Source: Sporolactobacillus vineae DSM 21990 = SL153 (GTDB lineage Bacteria; Bacillota; Bacilli; Bacillales; Sporolactobacillaceae). From it: a DNA stretch of 46,429 bases. Each line of letters opens with the position of its first letter. Position 1 is the stretch's first letter. Location: assembly GCF_000377985.1 (NCBI RefSeq), contig NZ_KB899057.1, positions 1-46,429 of the forward strand. Direction: 5' to 3'. The notes below the pieces were generated by a model. The model was not told where the DNA came from. It did not search any database and saw nothing but the letters and a program-made list of their open reading frames with translations. The translations under genes and the position numbers were made by a program. This document shows, one piece after another, positions 30,644 through 39,009 of this stretch.

Positions 30644-30715
30644 ATTATAATGTATGAATGTAACCGTTTACAATTAACTTCATAATGTTACCGGTAACAG
30701 ATTTAAACGGTTATA
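30644..30715 (-). promoter_or_regulatory. mdxE promoter with LacI-type operators
   Basis: On minus, -35 TTGTAA (30673-30668), 18-nt spacer and -10 TATAAT (30649-30644). The -35 lies inside TGTAACCGTTTACA (30659-30672); a perfect palindrome TGTTACCGGTAACA (30686-30699) and a degenerate TTAAACGGTTATA (30703-30715) lie upstream, the last one running into the amylase stop. The first box is identical to the one before the LacI gene, so the mdx regulator should bind here. They also fit the cre consensus, so CcpA could share them. Confidence 0.75.
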
Positions 30716-32507
30716 GATCCGTTCCGAGCACAGCAAATTGTCCGCCTGCAACGGTTAAGCTCCCAGAGACAACGATCCTGTGATTCCAGATATCTGTGAC
30801 TTTTCCACTAACCCCGTTCAGACGAATCGCCCGATCGTTTTTTCCATGATTGAAGATAAAAATGAGTGTCTGTCCTTTAAATGATTTTCTGAATACCAGC
30901 AGACGCTTCTCATCATCTGCTGTCAGCCATTCCAGTCTGCCGTAACTGATCAGCGGCTGATACGCTTTCCTCAGCCGAATCAGCTGCTTCGTAAAGTCCA
31001 GCATCTCCTGATCCTGCTTTTCTTTATCCCAGATCATGCATTTGCGGCACAGCGGATCATTGCCGCCATCCAGACCGATTTCCGTCCCGTAATAGAGGCA
31101 CGGTGAACCTGTCTGGGCAAACAGAAAGGCAAGGGCCTGTTTGACTTTCTGTTTGTCTCCGCCGGCCTTTGTTAATATACGGGCCGTATCATGACTGTCG
31201 AGCAAATTGAACGCAACTTCATTAACAGGCTGCATGTACTTCTGAAAATGTTCATTAATCGTACTGACGGTATCGGTCGCCGTTGTCTTATCTTCCAGAA
31301 AGAAGTTAATAATCGATTCCGTGAGCGGATAGTTCATCACGCTGTGAAACTCGTCGCCCTGAAGCCAGTTCCTGGCACTGTGCCAGATTTCCCCGACGAT
31401 ATACACATCTTTTTTTACCGAGGTGACCGTCTGATAAAACTTCTTCCAGAAGGCGTGATCGACTTCATTAGCCACATCAAGCCGCCAGCCGTCAATATCA
31501 AATGCTTTGATCCAATAGACAGCAATATCGAGGAGATATTTCTGAACCTCCGGATTCGCTGTATTCAGTTTCGGCATGGAAAGCGTGAAGCCAAAAGTAT
31601 CAAACGACAGCGTCGTCCGGCCCTCAATATTCCCATTTTCTCCGGTTCTGACTGGAAACGAATGAATATGGAACCAGTCCTTATAAGGCGACTGATCTTC
31701 ATTCCTGACAACATCCTGCCATTGCTTTGACGCGCTCCCGATATGGTTGAATACGGCATCAAGCATGATCCGGATTCCGCGGCGATGGGCTTCATCAACC
31801 AGTTTCCGGAACGTCTCTTTATCTCCAAAATGAGGGTCCACTGACATGTAGTCCAGCGTGTCATATTTATGGTTGCTCGGTGACGTAAAAATCGGATTCA
31901 GATAGATCCCATTGATGCCAAGCTGCTGAAGATCATCAAGATGGTCGATAATGCCCTGAAGATCCCCGCCAAAGAAATCTGAAACGCCCGGATCCTTACT
32001 TCCCCAGGGCAGCGCATGATCGGGTGAAAGCGACGGATCGCCATTGGCAAATCGTTCCGGAAAGATTTGATACCAGATCGTCTTCTTGACCCATTCGGGC
32101 GCTTTAAACCGATCGATTTCGTGCATGTAGGGGAATTTGAAGTAATTTTCGGGAACTGAGAGCGTCTGTTCATTAATAGTCAGGAATCCGCGGTCACCAT
32201 AGAAAGCATTCCGCCCCTCCTGATCGGTGAGGGCAAAACCATACTGGGCCCGATGAAAGGGCGGTTTGATTGCTGCGAACCAATAATCATGAAGTTCCGT
32301 CTGTGCCACCATTTTCATCGGAATTTTCGTACTTTGCCAATGAAAATGATCAAGATGATCTTTCACGAACGCATATGGATCGCCAAAGATCAGGGAGATG
32401 GCCCGGATATCATTCTTCTTTGTTCTGATCTTCAAATGAAGCGTATCCCGGTCATAACAATAGGCATACTCGCTGCCCGGCAAGTGCAAAACTGCTGCTT
32501 TTTCCAT
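30711..32507 (-). CDS. mdxD: Maltogenic amylase / neopullulanase / cyclomaltodextrinase (GH13)
   Basis: A 598-residue GH13 enzyme. An N-terminal CBM34-like beta domain (~1-125) is followed by the catalytic barrel: WYQIFPERF (145-153), DAVFNH (250-255), the nucleophile Asp344 in DGWRLDVANE, the acid/base Glu373 in VGEIW and Asp440 in DSHD. The CBM34 domain and the MPKLN segment mark the cytoplasmic cyclomaltodextrinase/neopullulanase/maltogenic amylase group, and there is no signal peptide. It shortens imported maltodextrins for maltose phosphorylase. ATG 32507 follows AAAGGGG at 10 nt; an earlier in-frame ATG at 32555 is not preceded by one. Same position as mdxD in B. subtilis. Confidence 0.9.
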   Translation of the reverse strand: MEKAAVLHLPGSEYAYCYDRDTLHLKIRTKKNDIRAISLIFGDPYAFVKDHLDHFHWQSTKIPMKMVAQTELHDYWFAAIKPPFHRAQYGFALTDQEGRNAFYGDRGFLTINEQTLSVPENYFKFPYMHEIDRFKAPEWVKKTIWYQIFPERFANGDPSLSPDHALPWGSKDPGVSDFFGGDLQGIIDHLDDLQQLGINGIYLNPIFTSPSNHKYDTLDYMSVDPHFGDKETFRKLVDEAHRRGIRIMLDAVFNHIGSASKQWQDVVRNEDQSPYKDWFHIHSFPVRTGENGNIEGRTTLSFDTFGFTLSMPKLNTANPEVQKYLLDIAVYWIKAFDIDGWRLDVANEVDHAFWKKFYQTVTSVKKDVYIVGEIWHSARNWLQGDEFHSVMNYPLTESIINFFLEDKTTATDTVSTINEHFQKYMQPVNEVAFNLLDSHDTARILTKAGGDKQKVKQALAFLFAQTGSPCLYYGTEIGLDGGNDPLCRKCMIWDKEKQDQEMLDFTKQLIRLRKAYQPLISYGRLEWLTADDEKRLLVFRKSFKGQTLIFIFNHGKNDRAIRLNGVSGKVTDIWNHRIVVSGSLTVAGGQFAVLGTDL

Positions 32508-32605
32508 GGATTGGATACCCCTTTCAAAGTGATGCCGCCATGAGGGCATCTTCAACGCTTAACCCCCACCAGTAATTATAAGGGAGAAACAATTACAAGC
32601 GCAGA

Positions 32606-32619
32606 TGTTAGCGGTAACA
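32606..32619 (-). promoter_or_regulatory. LacI-type operator upstream of the amylase gene
   Basis: TGTTAGCGGTAACA, one base from the perfect palindrome before mdxE. A TATAAT (-10 on minus) lies between it and the amylase start. This gap of about 130 bp separates the regulator from the amylase. Confidence 0.65.
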
Positions 32620-32638
32620 GATTACACGGGGTACGTTG

Positions 32639-33598
32639 TTAAGGACGCCAGGTTGATTCACGAACGATTAATACGGGCTGAAAGATACGGCTTCCTATAC
32701 GGGCACCATCCAGATCGATTTTGTTTAAAAGCATCTTTGCGCATTCCTGACCCATTTCAATGACCGGCTGACGGACTGTGGTCAGTTTCGGATAGGAAAC
32801 TCTGTCCAGAAAAACACCGTCAAAACCGGTTACAGCAACATCCCTGGGAATAGCCAATCCCATTTCCAGAACGGCACGGACAACTCCGATTGCCAGTCGG
32901 TCTGATGCGCAGACAATAGCCGTTGCTGCACCCTGCAGCATGGCCAATTGTTTTGTTGCTTCGATCTGTGCCGCACGTGAACTATTCTTCATACAGATCA
33001 CCTTCCCATACAGCCCATGATGCAGAACAGTTTCCGTAAAGCCTCTGATTCTGGCCATCATAAAAGGCTCATCCAGAGAAATGCCGAAAAACAGGATATT
33101 GGTAAAGTGCAGCGAAATGACATGTTCCGTCGCCATCCGAATTCCCCGTTCATTGTCGACATCCACAAAATCGTAAGCCCGGTCTGTCTGTCCGAACAAA
33201 ACAATCGGCCGGTCCATCGGATCAATGATCTGACGATAATCATCAGCACGCATGCCTGTTATGATTAGGCCATCGCAATCCCCGATACTGTGGGAATTCC
33301 TGGTGACAAGCTGCAGCGCATAGTGATGTTTATCAAGCTCCATAGCGATGCCGTTAAGAAGGTTCATATAATAGGGTTCAGTTGTGTCCATCTCTTCAAG
33401 AATGAGTAATTTAATCACTTGCGTCCGATTATGTACCAGCGCTCTGGCCGCAAAGTTTGGAACATACTTTAATTCCTTCATTGCCGCATAGACCAATTCC
33501 CTTAATTCTGATGAAACCTGATCAGGATGATTAATGACACGCGAAACCGTCATTTTTGAGACAGCTGCTTTCTTTGCAACATCGGACAACGTCGCCAT
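32639..33598 (-). CDS. mdxR: LacI-family regulator of the maltodextrin cluster (MdxR/MalR type)
   Basis: A 319-residue LacI-family repressor. The helix-turn-helix and hinge are intact (MATLSDVAKKAAVSKMTVSR, VINHPDQVS, YVPNFAARALV; 1-57), and the periplasmic-binding-like sugar domain follows (GLIITGM, VDVDNERGIRMATEHVI, AIVCASDRLAIGVV, VAVTGFDG). ATG 33598 follows GAAGAAGGTG; the open frame extends 114 codons further but without family-like sequence. It is the first gene of the cluster and its own promoter has the same operator as mdxE, so autoregulation is expected. Maltose or a maltodextrin is the likely inducer. Position equals that of yvdE in B. subtilis. Confidence 0.9.
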   Translation of the reverse strand: MATLSDVAKKAAVSKMTVSRVINHPDQVSSELRELVYAAMKELKYVPNFAARALVHNRTQVIKLLILEEMDTTEPYYMNLLNGIAMELDKHHYALQLVTRNSHSIGDCDGLIITGMRADDYRQIIDPMDRPIVLFGQTDRAYDFVDVDNERGIRMATEHVISLHFTNILFFGISLDEPFMMARIRGFTETVLHHGLYGKVICMKNSSRAAQIEATKQLAMLQGAATAIVCASDRLAIGVVRAVLEMGLAIPRDVAVTGFDGVFLDRVSYPKLTTVRQPVIEMGQECAKMLLNKIDLDGARIGSRIFQPVLIVRESTWRP

Positions 33599-33629
33599 CG
33601 TAACACCTTCTTCTCTGACTTCCCACCTG

Positions 33630-33659
33630 ATTATAGCACGGCTTTTGTAACCGTTTACA
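33630..33659 (-). promoter_or_regulatory. Operator and -10 of the LacI regulator gene
   Basis: TGTAACCGTTTACA (33646-33659), identical to the box at 30659-30672, lies 10 bp upstream of a TATAAT -10 (33635-33630). In the rest of the 33660-33889 gap I see no gene or signal. Confidence 0.7.
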
Positions 33660-33889
33660 TCGTTTCTCCCTTCACCTACCAGGTAATAAAGTGTATTCAT
33701 TGCGTCTTTGAACATTGCTCTGAATGTCTCACTTCCTGATCCATTTGATTCTCTGTCAGTCTTTTCTTGTACAGGAGTATCCTCCTTAATCGGCGCAGTA
33801 AAAAGGATAACTTTGCGGCAACTGGTACCAACTGTCTGGGATACTTGTATGTGACATGTATTGCTGTGGATTACATCTGAAACAGAACC

Positions 33890-33937
33890 AAAAAGCCACT
33901 TCCCGTGCCGCTTCGTTGACACAGGAAATGGCTTTTT
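33890..33937. terminator. Terminator between the sorbose operon and the LacI gene
   Basis: AAAAAGCCACTTCC (33890-33903) pairs with GGAAATGGCTTTTT (33924-33937), one mismatch. On minus it ends in GGCTTTTT 26 bp after the sorE stop, so it terminates the sor operon; it also works in the other sense. Confidence 0.85.
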
Positions 33938-33962
33938 CAATTCCTACCTATTTTAATGCCTC

Positions 33963-35231
33963 TCAGATATCTTCTCCATTTTCCAGAACATACTGTTCAG
34001 CTTCTTTGGACCACAGTCCCTTATTGCTGAGCAGAATGTCTTTAAGTCCTTGATAGAACGGATCCTGAGTTTCTCCGGAAGCGATTTCTTCCAGGGACTT
34101 GCGCGGCAGCCGTTTCTGCACATAGATGAGTTTCTTGCCACTAGGTAAAAGGCCCGGAAGATTCAGCGTTGTGTCGGCGACAGCGTTCAGCCCGAGAATA
34201 TGGGACACAACCTTTTCGACCCTAACCTTTCTGTCTTCAACCAGTTTGATCGCTGCACGCATATCATCAGTGTTGCCGCCTGATGTGCCAACATAATGGG
34301 TAAAATTGTAGTGCACATCATACATGTTGATTTCTGCCTGAAAGTGCTTGTCACGCGGACCGGCGAAGAAGTTCAGGCAGCCGTCCTTGGCGAGTAAATT
34401 CGATGCCTGGGTGACCAGCGGCTTGGCCGGAACAAGAACCATAATATCGTCGTAGGATTCGTTATTTACAAGCGACTGCAGATAAGCTTCCTGATCTTCA
34501 ACTTTGCCGACATTGACATAATGAATCTCGACACCTGCCTCTTCTGCATCTTCTTTGCTGTACAGGCGTTCGGCATTTTGCAGCTTCTCATCGGTAAGAT
34601 CCGTGATAACCAGTCTCATCGGCTGAATCGGTCCGTGCAGCGCATAATCAATCTGAAGCAGACCCATCGGACCGGTACCGCCCATGATCAGGAGATTGCC
34701 GCCTTCTTTAATCCCCATCTTGTGGTTATAGGTGCCTTCAATTAAATGATAGTTTGCATTAAATCCGCCGATGACGCAGGAAAGTGGTTCAAGCAGTGAA
34801 CCTTCGAAAAAGCTGTCACCATTATATTCAAGCAGGCAATTCTGTTCCATGACTTCCCTTGGGATCACAACGTACGTCGCATCTCCGCCAATAAACTGGA
34901 AGGAATAGCCCGGGCAGTCCGGACGATCCGGCAGCTGCAAATTCGGCTGAATCGCGTATTTATTACCGGCATGGAATTTATCTTTCCACTTGTCTCCAAC
35001 CTTAACAATCTGTCCGCAGAATTCATGACCGACAATAATTGGATGCTGAGCAACATCATTCGGTACTTTCTTATGATCAGGTCCAATTTTTGCTTCCTTC
35101 CAGGAAGACATGCAGATGCTGTCCGTGACCACTGTCGCCAGAATTTCATCATCTTTAATTTCCGGAAGATCAAATTTTTCCAAACGGAGATCTTCTTTGC
35201 CATAGAGTCTGAGTGCTGTCGTTTCCATCAT
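33963..35231 (-). CDS. sorE: L-sorbose-1-phosphate reductase (zinc-type dehydrogenase family)
   Basis: A 422-residue medium-chain dehydrogenase. The catalytic region has DSICMSSWKEAKIGPDH (~37-53) and GHEFCGQIVKVGD (~69-81); the nucleotide-binding region is GNLLIMGGTGPMGLLQIDYAL (~178-197, conserved block). Its long C-terminus matches SorE. It reduces sorbose-1-phosphate to sorbitol-6-phosphate (glucitol-6-phosphate), which SorD then oxidises to fructose-6-phosphate. AAGGAG precedes the ATG. It is the last gene of the sor operon, 51 bp after sorM, before a strong terminator. Confidence 0.88.
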   Translation of the reverse strand: MMETTALRLYGKEDLRLEKFDLPEIKDDEILATVVTDSICMSSWKEAKIGPDHKKVPNDVAQHPIIVGHEFCGQIVKVGDKWKDKFHAGNKYAIQPNLQLPDRPDCPGYSFQFIGGDATYVVIPREVMEQNCLLEYNGDSFFEGSLLEPLSCVIGGFNANYHLIEGTYNHKMGIKEGGNLLIMGGTGPMGLLQIDYALHGPIQPMRLVITDLTDEKLQNAERLYSKEDAEEAGVEIHYVNVGKVEDQEAYLQSLVNNESYDDIMVLVPAKPLVTQASNLLAKDGCLNFFAGPRDKHFQAEINMYDVHYNFTHYVGTSGGNTDDMRAAIKLVEDRKVRVEKVVSHILGLNAVADTTLNLPGLLPSGKKLIYVQKRLPRKSLEEIASGETQDPFYQGLKDILLSNKGLWSKEAEQYVLENGEDI

Positions 35232-35290
35232 TTCATTCTCCTTTTGAAAATATTTTTTGTGTATTATTTATCTGGCTTTTGTTCAGCCAT

Positions 35291-36127
35291 TTATTTTAAT
35301 ATCCCGAGCCAGTAGCCCAGAATACCCACACCAAACAGGGCGAAGATCAACACAATCGGACTGACTTTCTTTTTCAGCAGATACATCATCAGCAGTGTTA
35401 AACCGAGCGCGAGCAGTCCCGGGCACAACTGGTCGAGAATGCCCTGAACGGTCATCGTGGTCTTCTGGCCAACCTGGTTGGTCGTTTGAGAGATCACGAT
35501 CGGCACATTGATCTTTGTCCACTTCGTTACCAGCACACCCATAATGAACAGTCCAAGTATACTGGCGCCTTCAGTCAGCTTTTTCAACTTATTCGATGCC
35601 ATGTCTTTGACCACATCCATGCCGGCGACATAGCCATACTTTAAGCCGTACCACTTCAGGGCCAGCCGGACTAAATTGAAGCTGAAGAAGAACAGTAGCG
35701 GGCCAAGCAGATTACCGTTCAGTGCCAGTGTGGCACCTAGTGCTGCAGTGATCGGTCGCAGCGTGCCCCAGATCAGCGGATCGCCAACACCGGCCAGAGG
35801 GCCCATTAGGCCGACTTTTAAACTGTTAATGGCTCCGTCATCGATCGCTTCGCCGTCCGACCTTGCTTCTTCCATCGCTGCAGTCACGCCAACTACCGGA
35901 CCGACAACTGCCGGGGTTGTGTTGAAGAATACAAGATGTCTCTCCAGAGCGGCGACGCGTTCTTCCTTTGTTTTATAGAGTCGTTTGATTGCCGGAATCA
36001 TATCGAAACAGAACCCAAGTGCATGGATACGTTCATAATTAAAGGATGCCTGCTGAAAATTGGTCCTGACGAACATGTTAAACAGGTCGCCGCGGGTCAG
36101 CTTTTTCGTTTGATCAGCCAATTTCAT
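35291..36127 (-). CDS. sorM: Sorbose-specific PTS enzyme IID (mannose class)
   Basis: A 278-residue mannose-class IID protein. Family blocks present: FNYERIHALGFCFDMIPAIKRLY (~28-50, conserved block), FFNTTPAVVGPVVGV (~67-81), GLMGPLAGVGDPLIWGT (~109-125) and the C-terminal membrane part EGASILGLFIMGVLVTKW and GILGYWLGILK. With IIC it forms the membrane channel. 7 bp gap from the IIC gene. Its C-terminal half matches the truncated stub at 45852-46142, which helps identify that fragment. Confidence 0.92.
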   Translation of the reverse strand: MKLADQTKKLTRGDLFNMFVRTNFQQASFNYERIHALGFCFDMIPAIKRLYKTKEERVAALERHLVFFNTTPAVVGPVVGVTAAMEEARSDGEAIDDGAINSLKVGLMGPLAGVGDPLIWGTLRPITAALGATLALNGNLLGPLLFFFSFNLVRLALKWYGLKYGYVAGMDVVKDMASNKLKKLTEGASILGLFIMGVLVTKWTKINVPIVISQTTNQVGQKTTMTVQGILDQLCPGLLALGLTLLMMYLLKKKVSPIVLIFALFGVGILGYWLGILK

Positions 36128-36134
36128 TCACCTC

Positions 36135-36953
36135 TCAGTCTTCCAGCATGTCATCAGCAAGCGGTGCCGATGCATCCGGTTTGTTTTTGTCTGAATGATT
36201 GGAATCGGAATCATGATAATTCGGATTCAGCTGAATATAGACGATCGCAACGATTAATCCGATGGCGCCGAAAGCAACCAGACTGAAATTCAGATAAGAA
36301 GCCAGAAGAAAACCCAGGAAGAAGAACGGCATCAGATACTTGGTGCCCATCATATTAAGAACCATTGCATAGCCGACAGTGACAATGAACCCGCCGGCCA
36401 CATTCAGTCCACCTGTAACGACAGGAGGGATTGAATGCAGCATTGTCTGAACGCTGCCGGCACTCATGAAAATGGCAACCAGCAAGGCAGGGATGGAGAC
36501 ACGCAAAGCTTGAACCAGCAAAGCCGACAAGTGCAGAACATCGAGAAGATGGAAGTTGCACCGCTTGGCGGCACGATCAGCTGCGTGCTGAAAGAATACG
36601 GTAATTGTCCGTGCGAATACAGTCAGCACCTGACCGGCAGCGGCCACCGGAAGCGCAATGGCAATGCCGGCTTGAATGTCCTGCTTGCCAACAATAACCA
36701 GAATCGCCGAGATAATGCTCGCCAGTGCTGAGTCAGGAGACTGCGCCGCACCAATGTTCATCCAGCCTAACGCGATCAGCTCCAGCGTTCCGCCGAGAAT
36801 AATTCCGGTCTGCATATCCCCTAGAATCAGACCAATCACGGTACACGCGATCAGCGGCCGATGCGTCTGAAATTCATCCAGGACACTGCCCATACCGGCA
36901 ATGCAGGAGAAGATAAAGATCAGTACAATCTGGTAACCTTGAATATCCATCAC
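36135..36953 (-). CDS. sorA: Sorbose-specific PTS enzyme IIC (mannose class)
   Basis: A 272-residue mannose-class IIC membrane protein with multiple hydrophobic segments. ALGWMNIGAAQSPDSALASIISAILVI in two parts (~61-87) is the conserved region and GMGSVLDEFQTHRPLIA (~20-36) the first loop. The C-terminus is hydrophilic and acidic. Sits between IIB and IID genes with short gaps. Confidence 0.92.
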   Translation of the reverse strand: MMDIQGYQIVLIFIFSCIAGMGSVLDEFQTHRPLIACTVIGLILGDMQTGIILGGTLELIALGWMNIGAAQSPDSALASIISAILVIVGKQDIQAGIAIALPVAAAGQVLTVFARTITVFFQHAADRAAKRCNFHLLDVLHLSALLVQALRVSIPALLVAIFMSAGSVQTMLHSIPPVVTGGLNVAGGFIVTVGYAMVLNMMGTKYLMPFFFLGFLLASYLNFSLVAFGAIGLIVAIVYIQLNPNYHDSDSNHSDKNKPDASAPLADDMLED

Positions 36954-36967
36954 GATTCACCTGCTTT

Positions 36968-37474
36968 TCACGATTTATTAGTCTCGTTGAAGCTGACATC
37001 TTTCAACTTCCTCATCAAATCAACCGGGCTATCACTGTCGAGTACCCGAAGGTCAAGATGGACACCAAACTGATTTAATTCTGTAAAAGCGGTTACATCT
37101 TCCGGCCCGACAGATACGGCCTTCGTAATCTGCTTTCTGCCTTCTCTGAAGGCCATGCCGCCGATATTGATCGAATGAATCGGGACATCCTGTCTGACCA
37201 TTCTCAGAACATCTGCGGGATTCGTGAACAAGAAGAACACTGTTTCATTCTGATAATAAGGATTCTTATAAACCTTTACGGCTTTATCCACTTCACAAAT
37301 ATTGACCTTCATACCCGGCGGCGCCGCCTGCTTCAGCAGCATCTTCCGTACATTATCCGCAGCTACTTCATCGCTGCAGATGATAATCCGATGAGCGTTC
37401 GCTTTTTTCGCCCAGACTGTAGCAACCTGTCCGTGAATCAGCCGGTCATCAATTCTTGCAAACTTGATAATCAT
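36968..37474 (-). CDS. sorB: Sorbose-specific PTS enzyme IIB (mannose class)
   Basis: A 168-residue IIB protein. The phosphorylated histidine is His14 in FARIDDRLIHGQVATVW. INIGGMAFREGRKQITKAV (~121-139) is a further family block. It takes phosphate from IIA and gives it to the sugar. Its start overlaps the IIA stop region (37471-37474), giving translational coupling. Confidence 0.92.
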   Translation of the reverse strand: MIIKFARIDDRLIHGQVATVWAKKANAHRIIICSDEVAADNVRKMLLKQAAPPGMKVNICEVDKAVKVYKNPYYQNETVFFLFTNPADVLRMVRQDVPIHSINIGGMAFREGRKQITKAVSVGPEDVTAFTELNQFGVHLDLRVLDSDSPVDLMRKLKDVSFNETNKS

Positions 37475-37890
37475 AATGATTCCTCGCTTTCCTGTGCAGC
37501 CAGAACATCTCTGAACGATTTAACTGTATCGGGAGCAATCTTCTTGATATGCGCCACGATCTCAGCAAGTGTGCTTGTGTTCTGTCCTGAAACCGCCTCC
37601 AAAATGATCGAAAGATTAACACCACTGACCACTTCAACCGATTGGCGATCAAAAGCAATTGCGGCGGCGGCATTATAGGGACTGCCGCAGAACAGATCAG
37701 CCAGAATCAGCACATCAGTCAAGTTATTTTGCGAAATCACAGCACTGATCTTTTTCTTGATATCTTCAAGATTCTCCCCGGGAACAAAACGTACAGGGTA
37801 AAATTTGTCCGTCTTCCCGAAAATCATTTCCGCGGACCGCTTAAACGATTCTGCCAGATCACCGTGTGCACAAACAATGATTGAATACAT
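37471..37890 (-). CDS. sorF: Sorbose-specific PTS enzyme IIA (mannose class)
   Basis: A 139-residue IIA protein with the phospho-histidine His9 in SIIVCAHGDLAESF and ILADLFCGSPYNAAAA (~62-77), the mannose-class second motif. It is a stand-alone IIA as in Klebsiella SorF. First PTS gene after sorD with 70 bp between. Confidence 0.92.
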   Translation of the reverse strand: MYSIIVCAHGDLAESFKRSAEMIFGKTDKFYPVRFVPGENLEDIKKKISAVISQNNLTDVLILADLFCGSPYNAAAAIAFDRQSVEVVSGVNLSIILEAVSGQNTSTLAEIVAHIKKIAPDTVKSFRDVLAAQESEESL

Positions 37891-37960
37891 GAGTCAGCCC
37901 TTCTTTCTATCCAGTAAACGGTGGATCATTGCGTCTGATAACTGATGAACTACTGAATAA

Positions 37961-38776
37961 TTAACCTCTGGACTTGCCGCCGGCGATGTTGTAGGTCGTG
38001 CCGGTAATGTAACTTGCCCGATCCGAACTTAGATAGGCAACCAAATCGGCGACTTCCTTTAATTTTCCGTCTCTTCGCAGCGGAATCGATTTATTCGTGT
38101 ATCCCTTGCGGAGCTGTTCAACAGTAATGCCTCTCGTATAGGCCAGCGCTTCCTCATAGGCTGGTGTCCGTAATCCCGTTTTCTCGAGAATACCCGGAGC
38201 AACGCCAACCACGCGAATATTAAACTTGCCGAGTTCCTTGGCCCATGACCGCGTAAAGCTGTATAATGCTGCTTTCGTTGCCGCATAACCGCTCTGCCCT
38301 TCTGATCCTTCCAGACCGCTCTCTGAAACCATGTTGACAATGACCCCTTTCTGGGCCTTGACCATCTCTCTGCCGGCAATCTGTGAGCAAAGAAAAACGC
38401 CTTTCTGGTTAATGCTGATCATTTTGTCCAGCACATCGTCACTCAGTTCAAAATGTCCGCCTGGCTCTTTTGCATCGACGAGCAGACGTGGAAGATTGAT
38501 GCCCGCATTATTGACAAGTACATTAACTTTACCGAAATTTTTCACTGCCTGGCCAACCAGATTCTCAACGCTCTCTCGGGAAGCAACATTGGTCTTCACG
38601 AACAACAGTTGTCCTTCGCTCCCTTTCTCATACGTCTCATGATCCGGTTCCTGAAGATCTGCGACCACAACATTCGCCTGATTCTCCAGTAATGTCTGCA
38701 CAACTGCGCGCCCAATGCCTGAAGAACCGCCTGTAACGATAACTGTCTGATGATCAAGTCCAAGCCAATTGCTCAT
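37961..38776 (-). CDS. sorD: Sorbitol-6-phosphate 2-dehydrogenase (short-chain dehydrogenase)
   Basis: A 271-residue SDR. The NAD motif TVIVTGGSSGIGRAVV is at ~11-26, NNAGIN follows (~88), and the catalytic Ser and Tyr-x-x-x-Lys are in MVSESGLEGSEGQSGYAATKAAL (~148-170, conserved block). GGKSRG ends the protein. SorD oxidises sorbitol-6-phosphate to fructose-6-phosphate. ATG 38776 follows GGGAGGG; the frame is open 11 codons further without a site. It is the first gene of the sorbose operon, directly behind the operators and divergent from sorC. Confidence 0.85.
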   Translation of the reverse strand: MSNWLGLDHQTVIVTGGSSGIGRAVVQTLLENQANVVVADLQEPDHETYEKGSEGQLLFVKTNVASRESVENLVGQAVKNFGKVNVLVNNAGINLPRLLVDAKEPGGHFELSDDVLDKMISINQKGVFLCSQIAGREMVKAQKGVIVNMVSESGLEGSEGQSGYAATKAALYSFTRSWAKELGKFNIRVVGVAPGILEKTGLRTPAYEEALAYTRGITVEQLRKGYTNKSIPLRRDGKLKEVADLVAYLSSDRASYITGTTYNIAGGKSRG

Positions 38777-38803
38777 ATTCTTATCCCTCCCTGGAATAAT
38801 CAA

Positions 38804-38916
38804 AATCACATTTGTGATTATTTATCACATATTTTCTTTTACATTTACAGTATAAAGCGTTTTCACATGAAGTCAATCGCCAAATAGTTGAGAATATGTG
38901 AACCTTATGCAATAAT
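38804..38916. promoter_or_regulatory. Divergent sorD/sorC promoters with palindromic operators and cre box
   Basis: On minus: -35 TTGACT (38876-38871), 16-nt spacer, -10 TATACT (38854-38849), with a cre box between (TGAAAACGCTTTAT, 38865-38852, 13 of 14). Downstream lie AATCACA-TT-TGTGATT (38804-38819), a palindrome, and TATCACATA (38823-38831), both likely SorC sites. On plus: -35 TTGAGA (38888-38893), 17-nt spacer, AATAAT (38911-38916) for sorC, with ATATGTGAA in the spacer as another half-site. Confidence 0.7.
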
Positions 38917-39009
38917 GTGCATAAAGAACACATCAATCATTGAAATAATCCCGGCAACTCATATAATGAATGAAGAATCTCAGCTCGCCTTTAAGAATGA
39001 GAGGTATCG

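Noticed and set aside
33599-33940. N-terminal extension of the LacI regulator
   Set aside because: The helix-turn-helix of LacI proteins is at the extreme N-terminus and begins at ATG 33598 behind a good ribosome site; the extension crosses the regulator's own operator and promoter.
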